DNA of 64,000 nt, taken from assembly GCF_003946045.1 (NCBI RefSeq), contig NZ_RHNW01000011.1, positions 1 through 64,000 on the forward strand, in the 5' to 3' direction. The stretch is from Levilactobacillus mulengensis. GTDB taxonomy: Bacteria > Bacillota > Bacilli > Lactobacillales > Lactobacillaceae. Made by a program: the position numbers and the translations under genes. The notes beneath the pieces are model-generated. The model was not told the DNA's origin and searched no databases. It was given only the letters and a program-made list of their open reading frames with translations. How positions within the stretch are numbered: the first letter of the stretch is position 1; each line of letters begins with the position of its first letter. Shown here piece by piece: positions 1 through 8,064 of this stretch.

Positions 1-20
1 AATCGGTCGAGGACTTAACC
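1..20 (+). rRNA. 23S rRNA, 3' end (partial)
   Basis: The first bases match the conserved 3' terminus of Firmicute 23S rRNA (TCGGTCGAGGACTTAACC). The gene begins upstream of the window, and a short spacer separates it from the 5S gene. The exact end is uncertain by a few bases. Confidence 0.75.
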
Positions 21-96
21 AAGTTGAAAAACGTGGTGTTCTCAATAGAAAATAATTTGATGATATCTAGTTTTGAGAGAAGAAGTTCTTTCACAG

Positions 97-213
<117 letters not shown>

Positions 214-219
214 GATTAT

Positions 220-292
220 TCCGGCATAGCTCAGTTGGTAGAGCACCTGACTGTTAATCAGGTTGTCGACGGTTCGAGCCCGCCTGCCGGAG
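220..292 (+). tRNA. tRNA-Asn (GTT)
   Basis: This is a 73-nt cloverleaf. The acceptor stem TCCGGCA/TGCCGGA closes it, the anticodon loop CTGTTAA carries GTT, and the T-loop is GGTTCGAGCC. No CCA is encoded. It lies 6 nt after the 5S gene and is probably cotranscribed with the rRNA operon. Confidence 0.96.
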
Positions 293-321
293 TCGGGTTA
301 ACCTGGTTAGCCAGTTGATAT

Positions 322-394
322 GCCGGCTTAGCTCAGCTGGTAGAGCATCGGTATCGTAAACCGAGGGTCGGGGATTCGAATTCCTCAGCCGGCA
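322..394 (+). tRNA. tRNA-Thr (CGT)
   Basis: This is a 73-nt cloverleaf. The acceptor stem GCCGGCT pairs with AGCCGGC. The anticodon stem TCGGT/ACCGA encloses the loop ATCGTAA, giving anticodon CGT, which reads ACG. It is the last gene of the rrn-tRNA cluster and is followed by a terminator. Confidence 0.95.
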
Positions 395-401
395 TCAAAG
401 T

Positions 402-433
402 AGTCGTTGGTCGTAGACCAGCGGCTTTTTTTG
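402..433 (+). terminator. Terminator of the rRNA/tRNA cluster
   Basis: The stem CGTTGGTC/GACCAGCG around a short loop is followed by a run of T. It ends the 23S-5S-tRNA transcript. Confidence 0.85.
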
Positions 434-475
434 TGTTTTCATAAAATAAACTGACAATTGAAAGCCAAAACGGAG

Positions 476-503
476 TTGACACGTATCATACAATTGGTAT
501 AGT
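476..503 (+). promoter_or_regulatory. Promoter of the IIB-like gene
   Basis: TTGACA (476-481) and TATAGT (498-503) are separated by 16 nt. The -10 box lies inside the first NagR-like operator (492-502). The inferred leader is about 150 nt long. Confidence 0.6.
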
Positions 504-525
504 CATTTCAAAATAATTGGTATAG
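492..525 (+). promoter_or_regulatory. Tandem NagR-like operators
   Basis: The 11-mer AATTGGTATAG occurs twice, at 492-502 and 515-525. It matches the left arm of the GntR/NagR (dre) consensus ATTGGTCTAGACCAAT. A clear site of the same type lies in the nagA promoter of this window at 17873-17887, next to a NagR-like gene. Regulation by NagR is inferred. Confidence 0.5.
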
Positions 526-661
526 AACTAAGAATGCCGGTTTGAAGCTAATTAGGATAATAAATTAAATATTGATTTATTTGATAAACCTATTGTGGTC
601 TACTTCTGAAAGTGATATCCTATATTTATCGAATAGAGATACGAAAAAGGGAGAGGTCATC

Positions 662-982
662 ATGAAAAACGTCTTATTATTATCCGGAAATGAAAATTCA
701 AGTCATTTATTTTTAGGTGAAGCCAAACGAACTGCAGAAACTCGGCACGCACCGTTGTGCTTTAAGGCGGCTGTGATGGCTGACTTGACTCCTGAACTGT
801 TAGCAGACCAAGACCTGATCCTGTTAGCCCCACAAACGGCTAACGCTGCTGATACGGCGGCCATGAATACCCAGGTCCCAACCGTTGATATTCCTAACGA
901 CATCTATGGTTGGTTAAACGGTCAGGCTTTGGTTAAGTTTGCTTGTGGCAAGTTAAACTTAGTGCCAGCCGCTGCCATCTAA
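662..982 (+). CDS. Degenerate PTS lactose/cellobiose IIB-like protein
   Basis: A 106-residue cytoplasmic protein. The start is the ATG at 662, behind GGGAGAGG. The fold pattern resembles the lactose/cellobiose IIB family: a first beta strand KNVLLLSG, a second strand LILLAPQ, and a C-terminal NGQALVKFA segment where IIB proteins have an MNGEKVLDQA-like helix. The phosphorylated cysteine that normally follows the first strand is absent; the loop reads SGNENSSH instead. It therefore probably cannot pass phosphate as a classical IIB and may be regulatory. No IIA or IIC partner lies nearby. Two NagR-like operators precede it and a terminator follows, so it is a single-gene unit. The family assignment is moderate. 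Confidence 0.7.
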   Translation: MKNVLLLSGNENSSHLFLGEAKRTAETRHAPLCFKAAVMADLTPELLADQDLILLAPQTANAADTAAMNTQVPTVDIPNDIYGWLNGQALVKFACGKLNLVPAAAI

Positions 983-999
983 ATTAGAATTCCGCGTGG

Positions 1000-1031
1000 G
1001 ACGCCTTGTGAATCTGCAGGGCGTCTTTTTT
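1000..1031 (+). terminator. Terminator after the IIB-like gene
   Basis: The arms GACGCC(TTG) and (CAG)GGCGTC pair and are followed by TTTTTT. Confidence 0.8.
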
Positions 1032-1219
1032 GTGCCGGCTGAACAGCTTATTAGCGTCTCAGAGAGCAATTAAAACGAATTTTATACATAAATTTCTTAA
1101 TATTTTGAATGAGGCAGAAATGAATAAAAATTAAGAAGATTGCATGAGACGACTAATAATTTCATCATTGTTTTTTGTCGGACACCAAAGGAATGGAGAC
1201 GCTTTTATTCGGAAAACCG

Positions 1220-1248
1220 TTGCGTAACGGGAGTTCGTGCAGTATAAT
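1220..1248 (+). promoter_or_regulatory. Promoter of the peptide transporter gene
   Basis: TTGCGT (1220-1225) and a consensus TATAAT (1243-1248) are spaced by 17 nt. Transcription should start near 1255, which rules out the far-upstream ATG-like starts of the reading frame and supports the TTG at 1363. The rest of the 983-1219 gap holds a terminator and a set of competing inverted repeats (see findings). Confidence 0.7.
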
Positions 1249-1362
1249 TACTACTATGTTTTATTAGAGGTCTATGAGACACCGTCGCCATCAGTTTTTA
1301 CGATGTGCATTGCGGAAAATAAAATTATTCATTTTCAGAAATGCAATGGAGGTATTATCGTT

Positions 1363-2847
1363 TTGAATAACAAACCAGAACCAAGCACCACTACTGACCG
1401 AACATTCTTCGGTCAACCGCGTGGGTTATCAACGCTGTTCTTCACTGAAATGTGGGAACGGTTCAGTTACTACGGCATGCGGGCTATCCTGATCTACTAC
1501 ATGTACTACTCAGTGACTAAGGGTGGGTTAGGCTTTAGCCAAGCAACTGCTGCGTCCGTGATGTCCATTTACGGATCCATGGTTTACTTGTCCTCAGTTC
1601 TTGGAGGGTACATGAGTGACCGTGTCTGGGGGAGTCGGAAGACCGTCTTCATCGGTGGTGTCCTGATTATGTTCGGGCACATTGCCTTGTCTGTTCCAGC
1701 CGGTTCCATGGCACTCTTCATCTCAATTCTCTTGATTGTCTTGGGGACTGGGCTGTTGAAGCCTAACGTTTCCGAAATGGTTGGGGGACTTTACGATGAG
1801 GGCGATACGCGGCGTGATGCTGGGTTCACCATCTTCGTCTTCGGGATTAACCTGGGGTCCTTGGTTGCACCGCTCTTAGTTGGGTGGTTAGGCCTGAAGT
1901 ACAACTTCCATTTAGGGTTCTCCTTGGCCGCTATTGGGATGTTCTTGGGCCTGGTTCAATACTGGATCGGTGGGAAGAAGTACTTGAGTAAGGATAGCCT
2001 TTACCCAACTGACCCACTGGAACCCGGCGACATGAAGAAGCTGACCGTTCGTGGGACCATTGGTTTGGTTGCTTTCGGATTGATCATCATCTTGATGTAC
2101 CTCTTAGGTTCACTGAATTTAAACAACTTCGTGCTCTTACTATCCGTTATCGCGATTGCGGCACCAGTCGTTTACTTCACGATTTTCTTAACTAGTAAAA
2201 AAGTTACCAGCACTGAACGGAAGCACGTGTGGGCTTACTTAGGCCTGTTCATCGCTGCCATGATCTTCTGGGCAATTGAAGAACAAGGGTCCTCTGTGTT
2301 GGCCTTATTCGCGGCCAACCAGACGAACAACCATTTCTTAGGCATCCACATTTTGCCATCTTGGTACCAAATGTTAAACCCACTGTTCATCTTGATCTAC
2401 ACGCCATTCTTTGCCGCAATGTGGAACCGTTGGGGTAAGAAGCAACCTAGCTCACCAGCCAAGTTCGCAACTGGGATGCTGTTTGCTGGGGCTTCTTACC
2501 TGATCATGGTGGTTCCCGTTGTTATGTTCGGGACGGATGCCCGGGTCAGTCCGCTTTGGTTGGTCGGTAGCTGGGCAGTTGTTGAAATTGCCGAACTGTT
2601 GATTTCACCAATCGGATTGTCCGTGACGACCAAGTTAGCACCAAAGGCGTTCCAATCTCAGATGATGAGTATGTGGTTCTTAGCCGATGCTGCTGGACAA
2701 GCCGTTAACGCGCAAATCGTTAAATTATACACGCCAGAAAACGAAGCAGCTTACTTCATGGGCGTGGCCATCGTGGCCATTGTCGCTGGGCTGATTATGT
2801 TTGCCCTGGTTAAACCAATTAAGAACTTAATGGCCGGAATTAAATAA
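1363..2847 (+). CDS. dtpT: Di-/tripeptide:H+ symporter (POT/PTR2 family)
   Basis: A 494-residue membrane protein that imports di- and tripeptides with protons. It is close in length to lactococcal DtpT. The signature of the PTR2 family is present: FFTEMWERFSYYGMRAIL contains the ExxERFxYYG motif at about residues 28-36. A second family motif, GTGLLKPNVSEMVG, lies around residue 130. About 12-14 hydrophobic segments are visible. The frame extends upstream to 1237, but the promoter at 1220-1248 and the TGGAGG site at 1347-1352 favour the TTG start at 1363. It is monocistronic with its own promoter and terminator. The family call is firm; the substrate range is inferred from the family. Confidence 0.93.
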   Translation: MNNKPEPSTTTDRTFFGQPRGLSTLFFTEMWERFSYYGMRAILIYYMYYSVTKGGLGFSQATAASVMSIYGSMVYLSSVLGGYMSDRVWGSRKTVFIGGVLIMFGHIALSVPAGSMALFISILLIVLGTGLLKPNVSEMVGGLYDEGDTRRDAGFTIFVFGINLGSLVAPLLVGWLGLKYNFHLGFSLAAIGMFLGLVQYWIGGKKYLSKDSLYPTDPLEPGDMKKLTVRGTIGLVAFGLIIILMYLLGSLNLNNFVLLLSVIAIAAPVVYFTIFLTSKKVTSTERKHVWAYLGLFIAAMIFWAIEEQGSSVLALFAANQTNNHFLGIHILPSWYQMLNPLFILIYTPFFAAMWNRWGKKQPSSPAKFATGMLFAGASYLIMVVPVVMFGTDARVSPLWLVGSWAVVEIAELLISPIGLSVTTKLAPKAFQSQMMSMWFLADAAGQAVNAQIVKLYTPENEAAYFMGVAIVAIVAGLIMFALVKPIKNLMAGIK

Positions 2848-2866
2848 TTTGTTTCTGGCGAAAAAG

Positions 2867-2895
2867 TGCTACTCTATGATGGAGTAGCATTTTTT
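2867..2895 (+). terminator. Terminator after dtpT
   Basis: TGCTACTC/GAGTAGCA forms a short-loop hairpin followed by TTTTTT. Confidence 0.85.
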
Positions 2896-2926
2896 GTATC
2901 CTGATATTTTGAAAGGGGGCGACGAC

Positions 2927-3742
2927 GTGGTTAAAGTGGCCATGATCAGTGACTTACATTTAGACATCAATCACCAGAACGCAGAGGCCGTCGCACAGCA
3001 GCAGGCGACGTATCTGACCCAACGGAACGTGGGACTGTATTTAATTGCAGGTGACGTGACCAATTACTTTAGTCAGTCGCTAGCCTTCGTCACCCGGCTA
3101 CAGGCGTTGCTAGCGCCAGCTAAAGTGCGCTTTATTGCGGGCAATCATGACATGCTGCACGACATTACGTATGCGGGCTTAGAATCGCCGCAGACGCCCG
3201 TTTACTTGCATCGCGGGTATTTAGACCTCCCCGGGACTAACTGGCGGGTAATCGGCAATAACGGCTGGTATGATTATCAATTTGCTAATAACCTGGCCGG
3301 TCGGAACTTCTTGAGTTGGAAACGGGCCTTTTGGATCGATAGTACCATCGTCCAGCCCCAAAGTGATTCGGAACGGCTGAACCAGGTCGTGGCACAGATG
3401 ACCGATCAGTTGGAACAGGCACGAGCAGCCGGCAAACGGGTCCTGTTTATGACTCACTTTGTCCCGCGCCAGGACTATATCCGGTACACAGATGACAATC
3501 GCTTCTGGAACATGGCCAATGCGATGCTGGGGAGTCCACGAATCGGGGCTGTTTTGGAAAAATATTCAGTGGCTGATACTTTATTCGGTCACGTCCATGG
3601 TCGATTTGCACCCGCAACCTTTGGTCCAACAACGTATTACAATCAAGCAGTAGGGTACCACAATCGGCGACTCAACGAGTGGTCTCAGCCCGATTTTTTT
3701 GTTGAATGGCAGCGCCAATTAAGGATTTTGAATTTAAAATAA
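2927..3742 (+). CDS. Metallophosphoesterase
   Basis: A 271-residue calcineurin-like phosphoesterase. The five metal-binding blocks appear in order: SDLHLD near residue 9, GDVTN near 43, GNHD near 72, a TH pair (MTHFVP) near 180, and GHVHG near 224. These residues hold two metal ions that activate water for phosphoester hydrolysis. No signal peptide or transmembrane segment is seen, so it is probably cytoplasmic. The start is the GTG at 2927, behind GAAAGGGGG; the upstream in-frame ATG lies in the preceding terminator. The substrate cannot be told from sequence; nucleotide or wall-related phosphoesters are possible. Confidence 0.85.
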   Translation: MVKVAMISDLHLDINHQNAEAVAQQQATYLTQRNVGLYLIAGDVTNYFSQSLAFVTRLQALLAPAKVRFIAGNHDMLHDITYAGLESPQTPVYLHRGYLDLPGTNWRVIGNNGWYDYQFANNLAGRNFLSWKRAFWIDSTIVQPQSDSERLNQVVAQMTDQLEQARAAGKRVLFMTHFVPRQDYIRYTDDNRFWNMANAMLGSPRIGAVLEKYSVADTLFGHVHGRFAPATFGPTTYYNQAVGYHNRRLNEWSQPDFFVEWQRQLRILNLK

Positions 3743-3743
3743 A

Positions 3744-3783
3744 AAAAACTGCAAAAAAGTCTTGACGATTTATGCAGTTTTTT
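3744..3783 (+). terminator. Terminator after the phosphoesterase gene, overlapping a tRNA promoter
   Basis: AAAAACTGCA pairs with TGCAGTTTTT across a 20-nt loop. The next promoter (3762-3790) lies inside the loop and the 3' arm. Confidence 0.6.
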
Positions 3784-3790
3784 GTATGAT
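3762..3790 (+). promoter_or_regulatory. Promoter of the tRNA-Tyr/tRNA-Gln operon
   Basis: TTGACG (3762-3767) and TATGAT (3785-3790) are spaced by 17 nt, about 35 nt upstream of the first tRNA. Confidence 0.75.
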
Positions 3791-3825
3791 AGTGTAGTTG
3801 ATTCGTTACGACGATTCACGTTTTT

Positions 3826-3908
3826 GGTGGGGTAGCGAAGTCTGGCTAAACGCGGCGGACTGTAAATCCGCTCCTTCGGGTTCGGTGGTTCGAATCCACT
3901 CCCCACCA
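3826..3908 (+). tRNA. tRNA-Tyr (GTA)
   Basis: An 83-nt class II tRNA with acceptor stem GGTGGGG/CCCCACC. The anticodon loop CTGTAAA carries GTA, and a long variable arm precedes the T-loop GGTTCGAATCC. Confidence 0.96.
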
Positions 3909-3918
3909 TTTTTATTAT

Positions 3919-3990
3919 TGGGCTATAGCCAAGTGGTAAGGCAACAGGTTTTGATCCTGTCATGCGCTGGTTCGAACCCAGCTAGCCCAA
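3919..3990 (+). tRNA. tRNA-Gln (TTG)
   Basis: A 72-nt cloverleaf with acceptor stem TGGGCTA/TAGCCCA and anticodon loop TTTTGAT (TTG). It lies 10 nt after tRNA-Tyr in the same transcript. Confidence 0.95.
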
Positions 3991-3997
3991 CTAAGGA

Positions 3998-4024
3998 ACA
4001 GTCACGGTGTGTGACTGTTTTTTT
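3998..4024 (+). terminator. Terminator of the tRNA operon
   Basis: ACAGTCAC/GTGACTGT forms a hairpin followed by a T run. Confidence 0.85.
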
Positions 4025-4055
4025 ATGTCTTCAAATATATATAATGTTAAGATTT

Positions 4056-4085
4056 GGCGCCCGGGGAATTTTCCGAGCGCCTTTT
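4056..4085 (+). terminator. Second hairpin after the tRNA operon
   Basis: GGCGCCCGG and CCGAGCGCC pair around AATTTT and are followed by TTTTG. The rest of the 4025-4348 gap should carry the promoter of the first surface protein, but no convincing -35/-10 pair was identified. A box, AATCGTTACCC (4244-4254), recurs before the second surface-protein gene. Confidence 0.65.
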
Positions 4086-4348
4086 GTGTACGCAATGAAA
4101 ATAGTTTAAAATGGGACAGTTTTTTGTGGTCGTCCTGTAAATGAATCGGTAATTAAGTAAACACGCGGGGAAATCCAGGCGTTCATCCGGGTTTCACCGG
4201 CACCAAAGATGGATAGAACATGGTACCAGCAAATTATAGGGACAATCGTTACCCTGGTTTTCAATTTATCATCGCTGACAAATAGTTCGTGGGGTGTTAG
4301 GATAATCTTAAAAGGGGTAGTCGGTGCTCGTGAAAGGGGTGGCAGTTG

Positions 4349-7300
4349 ATGTTTAAAGAAAAATGGCAACATCGTAGTCAAGTTCAGCGGCCTAGTTGTC
4401 GGTGGATCTATGCTGGTGTCACCCTGGTGAGCTTAGGGGCGGGGGTCATGCTCGTCACGACGCCGGTCTTTGCGGATACTCGTGAGACGGCTACCGGCGA
4501 TGGCGCGCCCCAAACGGAGAACGTGACGGCCACCCAAACGACACGTTCGGCCACGCCGGCTGATGTGTCGCAGTCCGGCCAAACTGGTACCGGTTCTGGG
4601 ACTGGTGCCGTTCAGAAAGGCACTGGGACGTCAGACAAGACAGCGACGCCGGAAAGTCCGGCTAAGCCCGTGACACCGAGTCCTGAACCGACAACGAAAA
4701 CAGCACCAACGACTGGAACGGAACCAACACCAACGACTGGGAAGACGCCAGAGACGCCCGCGCCAACTGATACGCCGACGCGGACGACGGTGAACTTCAA
4801 GCCAACGGTTCCAACCGAGAAAACAACTACGGCAATCAAGCCATCGTTTCGAGCGGCTCGCTACTTACTAGCGAGAGGCGCGGCGCAACCAACGGGACAA
4901 GACGACCCGGCGACTGAAGATTCGGCGACCGTGACATCAGATACCACCCCTGCGAGCGATGTGCCGACAGTACCCGCTACAACGGCAGCCGTGACCACGA
5001 CTCCCGATGCCGATACGCAATCTGCGTTAACCTACACGTTAAATGACGGCAAGGACGGCTACGTGGTGACGGGCTTTGCCAATCAAGCACATGGCACGCA
5101 GCTTACGATTCCGGATACCTATTTAAACTTGCCCGTCACGGAGATTGCTGCGAACGCCTTTAATGGGGCCGGACTGACGGATGTGACGTTGGGGCAGAAC
5201 CTACAGGTCATTTGGGATCATGCGTTTGCGAATAATCAATTAAAAACAATTAAATTTACGAGTGGTATCTGGTCCGTGGGGGCCGGGGCGTTTGCCAATA
5301 ACGACTTGGTGACGGTTGATCTGGGGAACTTGCAGCAGATCAACGCCGGGGCCTTTCAGAGCAATCAGATTCAGCGACTGGTTCTTCCCGACTCGGTGAC
5401 TAGTATTGCGGACGATGCCTTTGAAAATAATACGATTCAGTCCCTGACGTTGAGCCAAAAGGCGGTCTCAATCGGGACGTCGGTGTTTGCGAATAACCAG
5501 ATTCAGGGCCACTTGGTGTTACCTGAGACGCTGACCGCGCTGGGGGATCAGGCCTTTGCCAACAATCAACTGACCGGGTTGACCTTAGACGCTGGCTTGA
5601 GCCTGCTGAACACCGGGGTATTTGCCAATAACCAACTGACCGGCACGTTAACGGTTCCCGCCACCATCACCAGCATTGGGGATGACGCCTTCGATGGGAA
5701 CCAGTTGACTGGTTTGCAGCTGGACGATAGCGTGACATCGATTGGGACGGCCGCGTTTGCGCATAACCGATTAGCTGGGCCACTTAACTTACCAGCCAGT
5801 CTGACGCACTTGGGGGACCAAGCCTTCTGGGATAACCAGTTGCGGAGCGTGACGTTGAATGATAAATTGACGGAGATTGGGCCGCAGACGTTTGCCGATA
5901 ATCAGCTAACGGGCACCCTGAATCTGCCGGACAGCATCTTAAACGTGGGGACATCGGCCTTTGCCAATAACCAACTGACCGGTTTGACCGGTGGGACCAA
6001 GCTGAACACGATTGAAAAGTATGCCTTTTACGGGAATAGATTGACTGGAACGCTGACGTTGTCGGATCAAATGACCAGTATTGGTGAGTCCGCCTTTGCG
6101 GGTGGCAACCAATTGACGCGACTTGAGCTGGGAACGGCCCCGTTGTCAACGATTGAAACCAATGCGTTTGCCAATAATAACTTAACGGGTGTTCTGAATT
6201 TTCCGGATACGCTGACCAACATTGGAGCCGATGCATTCGTGAATAACCAATTGACCGGGTTGACCTTTGGGACCGGTTTGGTGACCGTTGATGATGAAGC
6301 GTTTGAACATAATCAACTAAGTGGGACCCTGACGCTGAGCGACAATGTCCATGATGTCGGGAAATATGCGTTTGCCTATAACAAGTTGACTGACCTCGAA
6401 ATGGGGTCGAACATGAACAGCTTGGAAAATTATTCGTTTGCTTATAATAGCTTACAGAAAATCAATGCTCGCGGCCAGATTGCGACGATTGGCGACTATG
6501 CCTTTGCCGGTCAAACCCTGTTGAACGCTGGTATTGCAGGAGCTATTGTGGCGAATCAAAATGGCACCATCACTACGGTAGCTTCTGGGGTGCAGCAGGC
6601 GATTCGCGATGCGCTGGGGATGAAGAATCTTGATATTGCGGGATTAACCTTCATTTTCACCGACAATCAAGCCCAACTGGTCTATGATCCGGTTACGGAT
6701 ACTTTGACGCTGCCGACTGTTTCTGACAGTGCGACTTTGCCGGATTGGGTGCAGAACGGCAAGGTGGTTCTGAGCCTGACGACTACCAGCACTGATACCG
6801 GTCGTTATGGCGTTGAAAACCTCAGACTGGACTTGAATCGGTGGGTCACGGACGACGTGGCGATTCCGAGTAATCTCAGCCGCGACCCTAGCATGATCGA
6901 CATGTTGAAAGGGATGCGGGTGGATAAGGCGTGGGGGATTACCGACCGCGTTGGCAATACGCAAGTGGTTGTGACGGTTCCCGTGATTGGCGGGTACACC
7001 GCGAACAAGAAGACCATTACGGCGACGGTCAATCCAGACGGCACGATCACGGCCAATGAGGATGTCTTGTACACGCCGGACCTAACGCCCGGCGGTGGCG
7101 GCCATGATACAACTAAGCCGACACACCCCGGCGACACGACTGATCCGGACACGCCTGTGACGCCGGTTAACCCGGGAAATACGCCCGGTGGTGATCCGGC
7201 CGTGACGCCAGTGATGCCTCCAGCGACACCAGTCGTCACGCCGACGACTGGTGGAGATAAGGCCATTCCTTATCCACCTAACTTTGACGGTGGAAAATCG

Positions 7301-7687
7301 CAGACAAAGCAGGGGTCGAACGCCCATCAGGCTGGCGTCGTTTCACCGAAACTGGCCATTGAAGGACCAAACTGGCAACTGAAACGCGTCGTGCCGCAAC
7401 GCTTGACGACAACTGGCATCCGGCAACGGGGCACAACACGGATGACAGTCGCTACGTCAGGGTATCAGGTTAACTCACAGTTTGAGGGTGGCCAGGTTAC
7501 CCGGACAGAGCAACAGTCCACAGCCGACTTACAAGCCACGAATCCATCACGGCCATCGGCGTCAGCTGTTAAGCAACAGACGTTACCGCAAACCAATGAA
7601 CACCCAACTGGTTGGCAGTGGTTAGGGACGATGTTGCTGGTCGGATTGAGTTGGTTAGGTTTAGCTCACAAGCGAAATCACAATTGA
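4349..7687 (+). CDS. LPQTN-anchored BspA-type leucine-rich-repeat surface protein (1)
   Basis: A 1112-residue cell-wall protein. The N-terminus has a signal peptide: a basic head, a hydrophobic stretch WIYAGVTLVSLGAG, and a probable cut after PVFA at about residue 43. A Thr/Pro/Ala-rich low-complexity stalk follows to about residue 225. Some 21 BspA-type (LRR_5) repeats of about 22-23 residues, with the core AFANNQLTGLTL, run from about 245 to 720. A second, beta-rich region and a Pro/Thr linker follow. The C-terminus has the sortase signal LPQTN near residue 1079, a hydrophobic helix and a KRNHN tail. BspA-type repeats often mediate binding to host or bacterial surfaces, so an adhesion role is inferred. 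GGGGTGG precedes the ATG at 4349; a TTG lies one codon upstream. Codons are GC-rich, unlike the next two paralogues. Confidence 0.9.
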   Translation: MFKEKWQHRSQVQRPSCRWIYAGVTLVSLGAGVMLVTTPVFADTRETATGDGAPQTENVTATQTTRSATPADVSQSGQTGTGSGTGAVQKGTGTSDKTATPESPAKPVTPSPEPTTKTAPTTGTEPTPTTGKTPETPAPTDTPTRTTVNFKPTVPTEKTTTAIKPSFRAARYLLARGAAQPTGQDDPATEDSATVTSDTTPASDVPTVPATTAAVTTTPDADTQSALTYTLNDGKDGYVVTGFANQAHGTQLTIPDTYLNLPVTEIAANAFNGAGLTDVTLGQNLQVIWDHAFANNQLKTIKFTSGIWSVGAGAFANNDLVTVDLGNLQQINAGAFQSNQIQRLVLPDSVTSIADDAFENNTIQSLTLSQKAVSIGTSVFANNQIQGHLVLPETLTALGDQAFANNQLTGLTLDAGLSLLNTGVFANNQLTGTLTVPATITSIGDDAFDGNQLTGLQLDDSVTSIGTAAFAHNRLAGPLNLPASLTHLGDQAFWDNQLRSVTLNDKLTEIGPQTFADNQLTGTLNLPDSILNVGTSAFANNQLTGLTGGTKLNTIEKYAFYGNRLTGTLTLSDQMTSIGESAFAGGNQLTRLELGTAPLSTIETNAFANNNLTGVLNFPDTLTNIGADAFVNNQLTGLTFGTGLVTVDDEAFEHNQLSGTLTLSDNVHDVGKYAFAYNKLTDLEMGSNMNSLENYSFAYNSLQKINARGQIATIGDYAFAGQTLLNAGIAGAIVANQNGTITTVASGVQQAIRDALGMKNLDIAGLTFIFTDNQAQLVYDPVTDTLTLPTVSDSATLPDWVQNGKVVLSLTTTSTDTGRYGVENLRLDLNRWVTDDVAIPSNLSRDPSMIDMLKGMRVDKAWGITDRVGNTQVVVTVPVIGGYTANKKTITATVNPDGTITANEDVLYTPDLTPGGGGHDTTKPTHPGDTTDPDTPVTPVNPGNTPGGDPAVTPVMPPATPVVTPTTGGDKAIPYPPNFDGGKSQTKQGSNAHQAGVVSPKLAIEGPNWQLKRVVPQRLTTTGIRQRGTTRMTVATSGYQVNSQFEGGQVTRTEQQSTADLQATNPSRPSASAVKQQTLPQTNEHPTGWQWLGTMLLVGLSWLGLAHKRNHN

Positions 7688-7702
7688 ATTTAACGGTTTA
7701 CT

Positions 7703-7745
7703 AGTACGATTGACACGTTTTCTGTGTGTTGACCGTACTTTTTTG
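7703..7745 (+). terminator. Terminator after surface protein 1
   Basis: AGTACG...CGTACT, with an inner ACAC/GTGT pairing, is followed by TTTTTT. The remaining 7746-8064 gap carries the shared box AATCGTTATCCC (7913-7924). A weak promoter may lie there: TTGGTT 7952-7957, TATCAT 7976-7981, 18-nt spacer. Confidence 0.7.
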
Positions 7746-8064
7746 TGAAATTTTTTAATTTTCAGAAAAAAGTTTTTTCACCACACTTTTTTGATTGTGT
7801 TACGAGATTGCTCTGGGGTGATTCGGTTGTGCTCAAGTAAATAAGCAAAGTCACTAATTGTGGTAGGTGTGGGGGAAATTTGGTTCGATAAAAAACATCT
7901 GCATATAGCGGTAATCGTTATCCCCCTTGGCAATTAAGTAACACTGGTGTTTTGGTTAAGTCGTGATAGTATGAATATCATAGAATATTTCGCATAAGCA
8001 ACTAATGCGAAACGAAACGGTCTGTAAACTAATCACTCGAAGACACCAGCGAAGGGAAGATATC

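Noticed and set aside
3798-4109. Open frame over tRNA-Tyr and tRNA-Gln
   Set aside because: It reads through two tRNAs and two terminators.
5040-6540. Regular 66-70-nt periodicity that could suggest a CRISPR or tandem array
   Set aside because: It is the coding period of 22-23-residue leucine-rich repeats; the units vary and lie in a long frame. No CRISPR array or cas gene is present.
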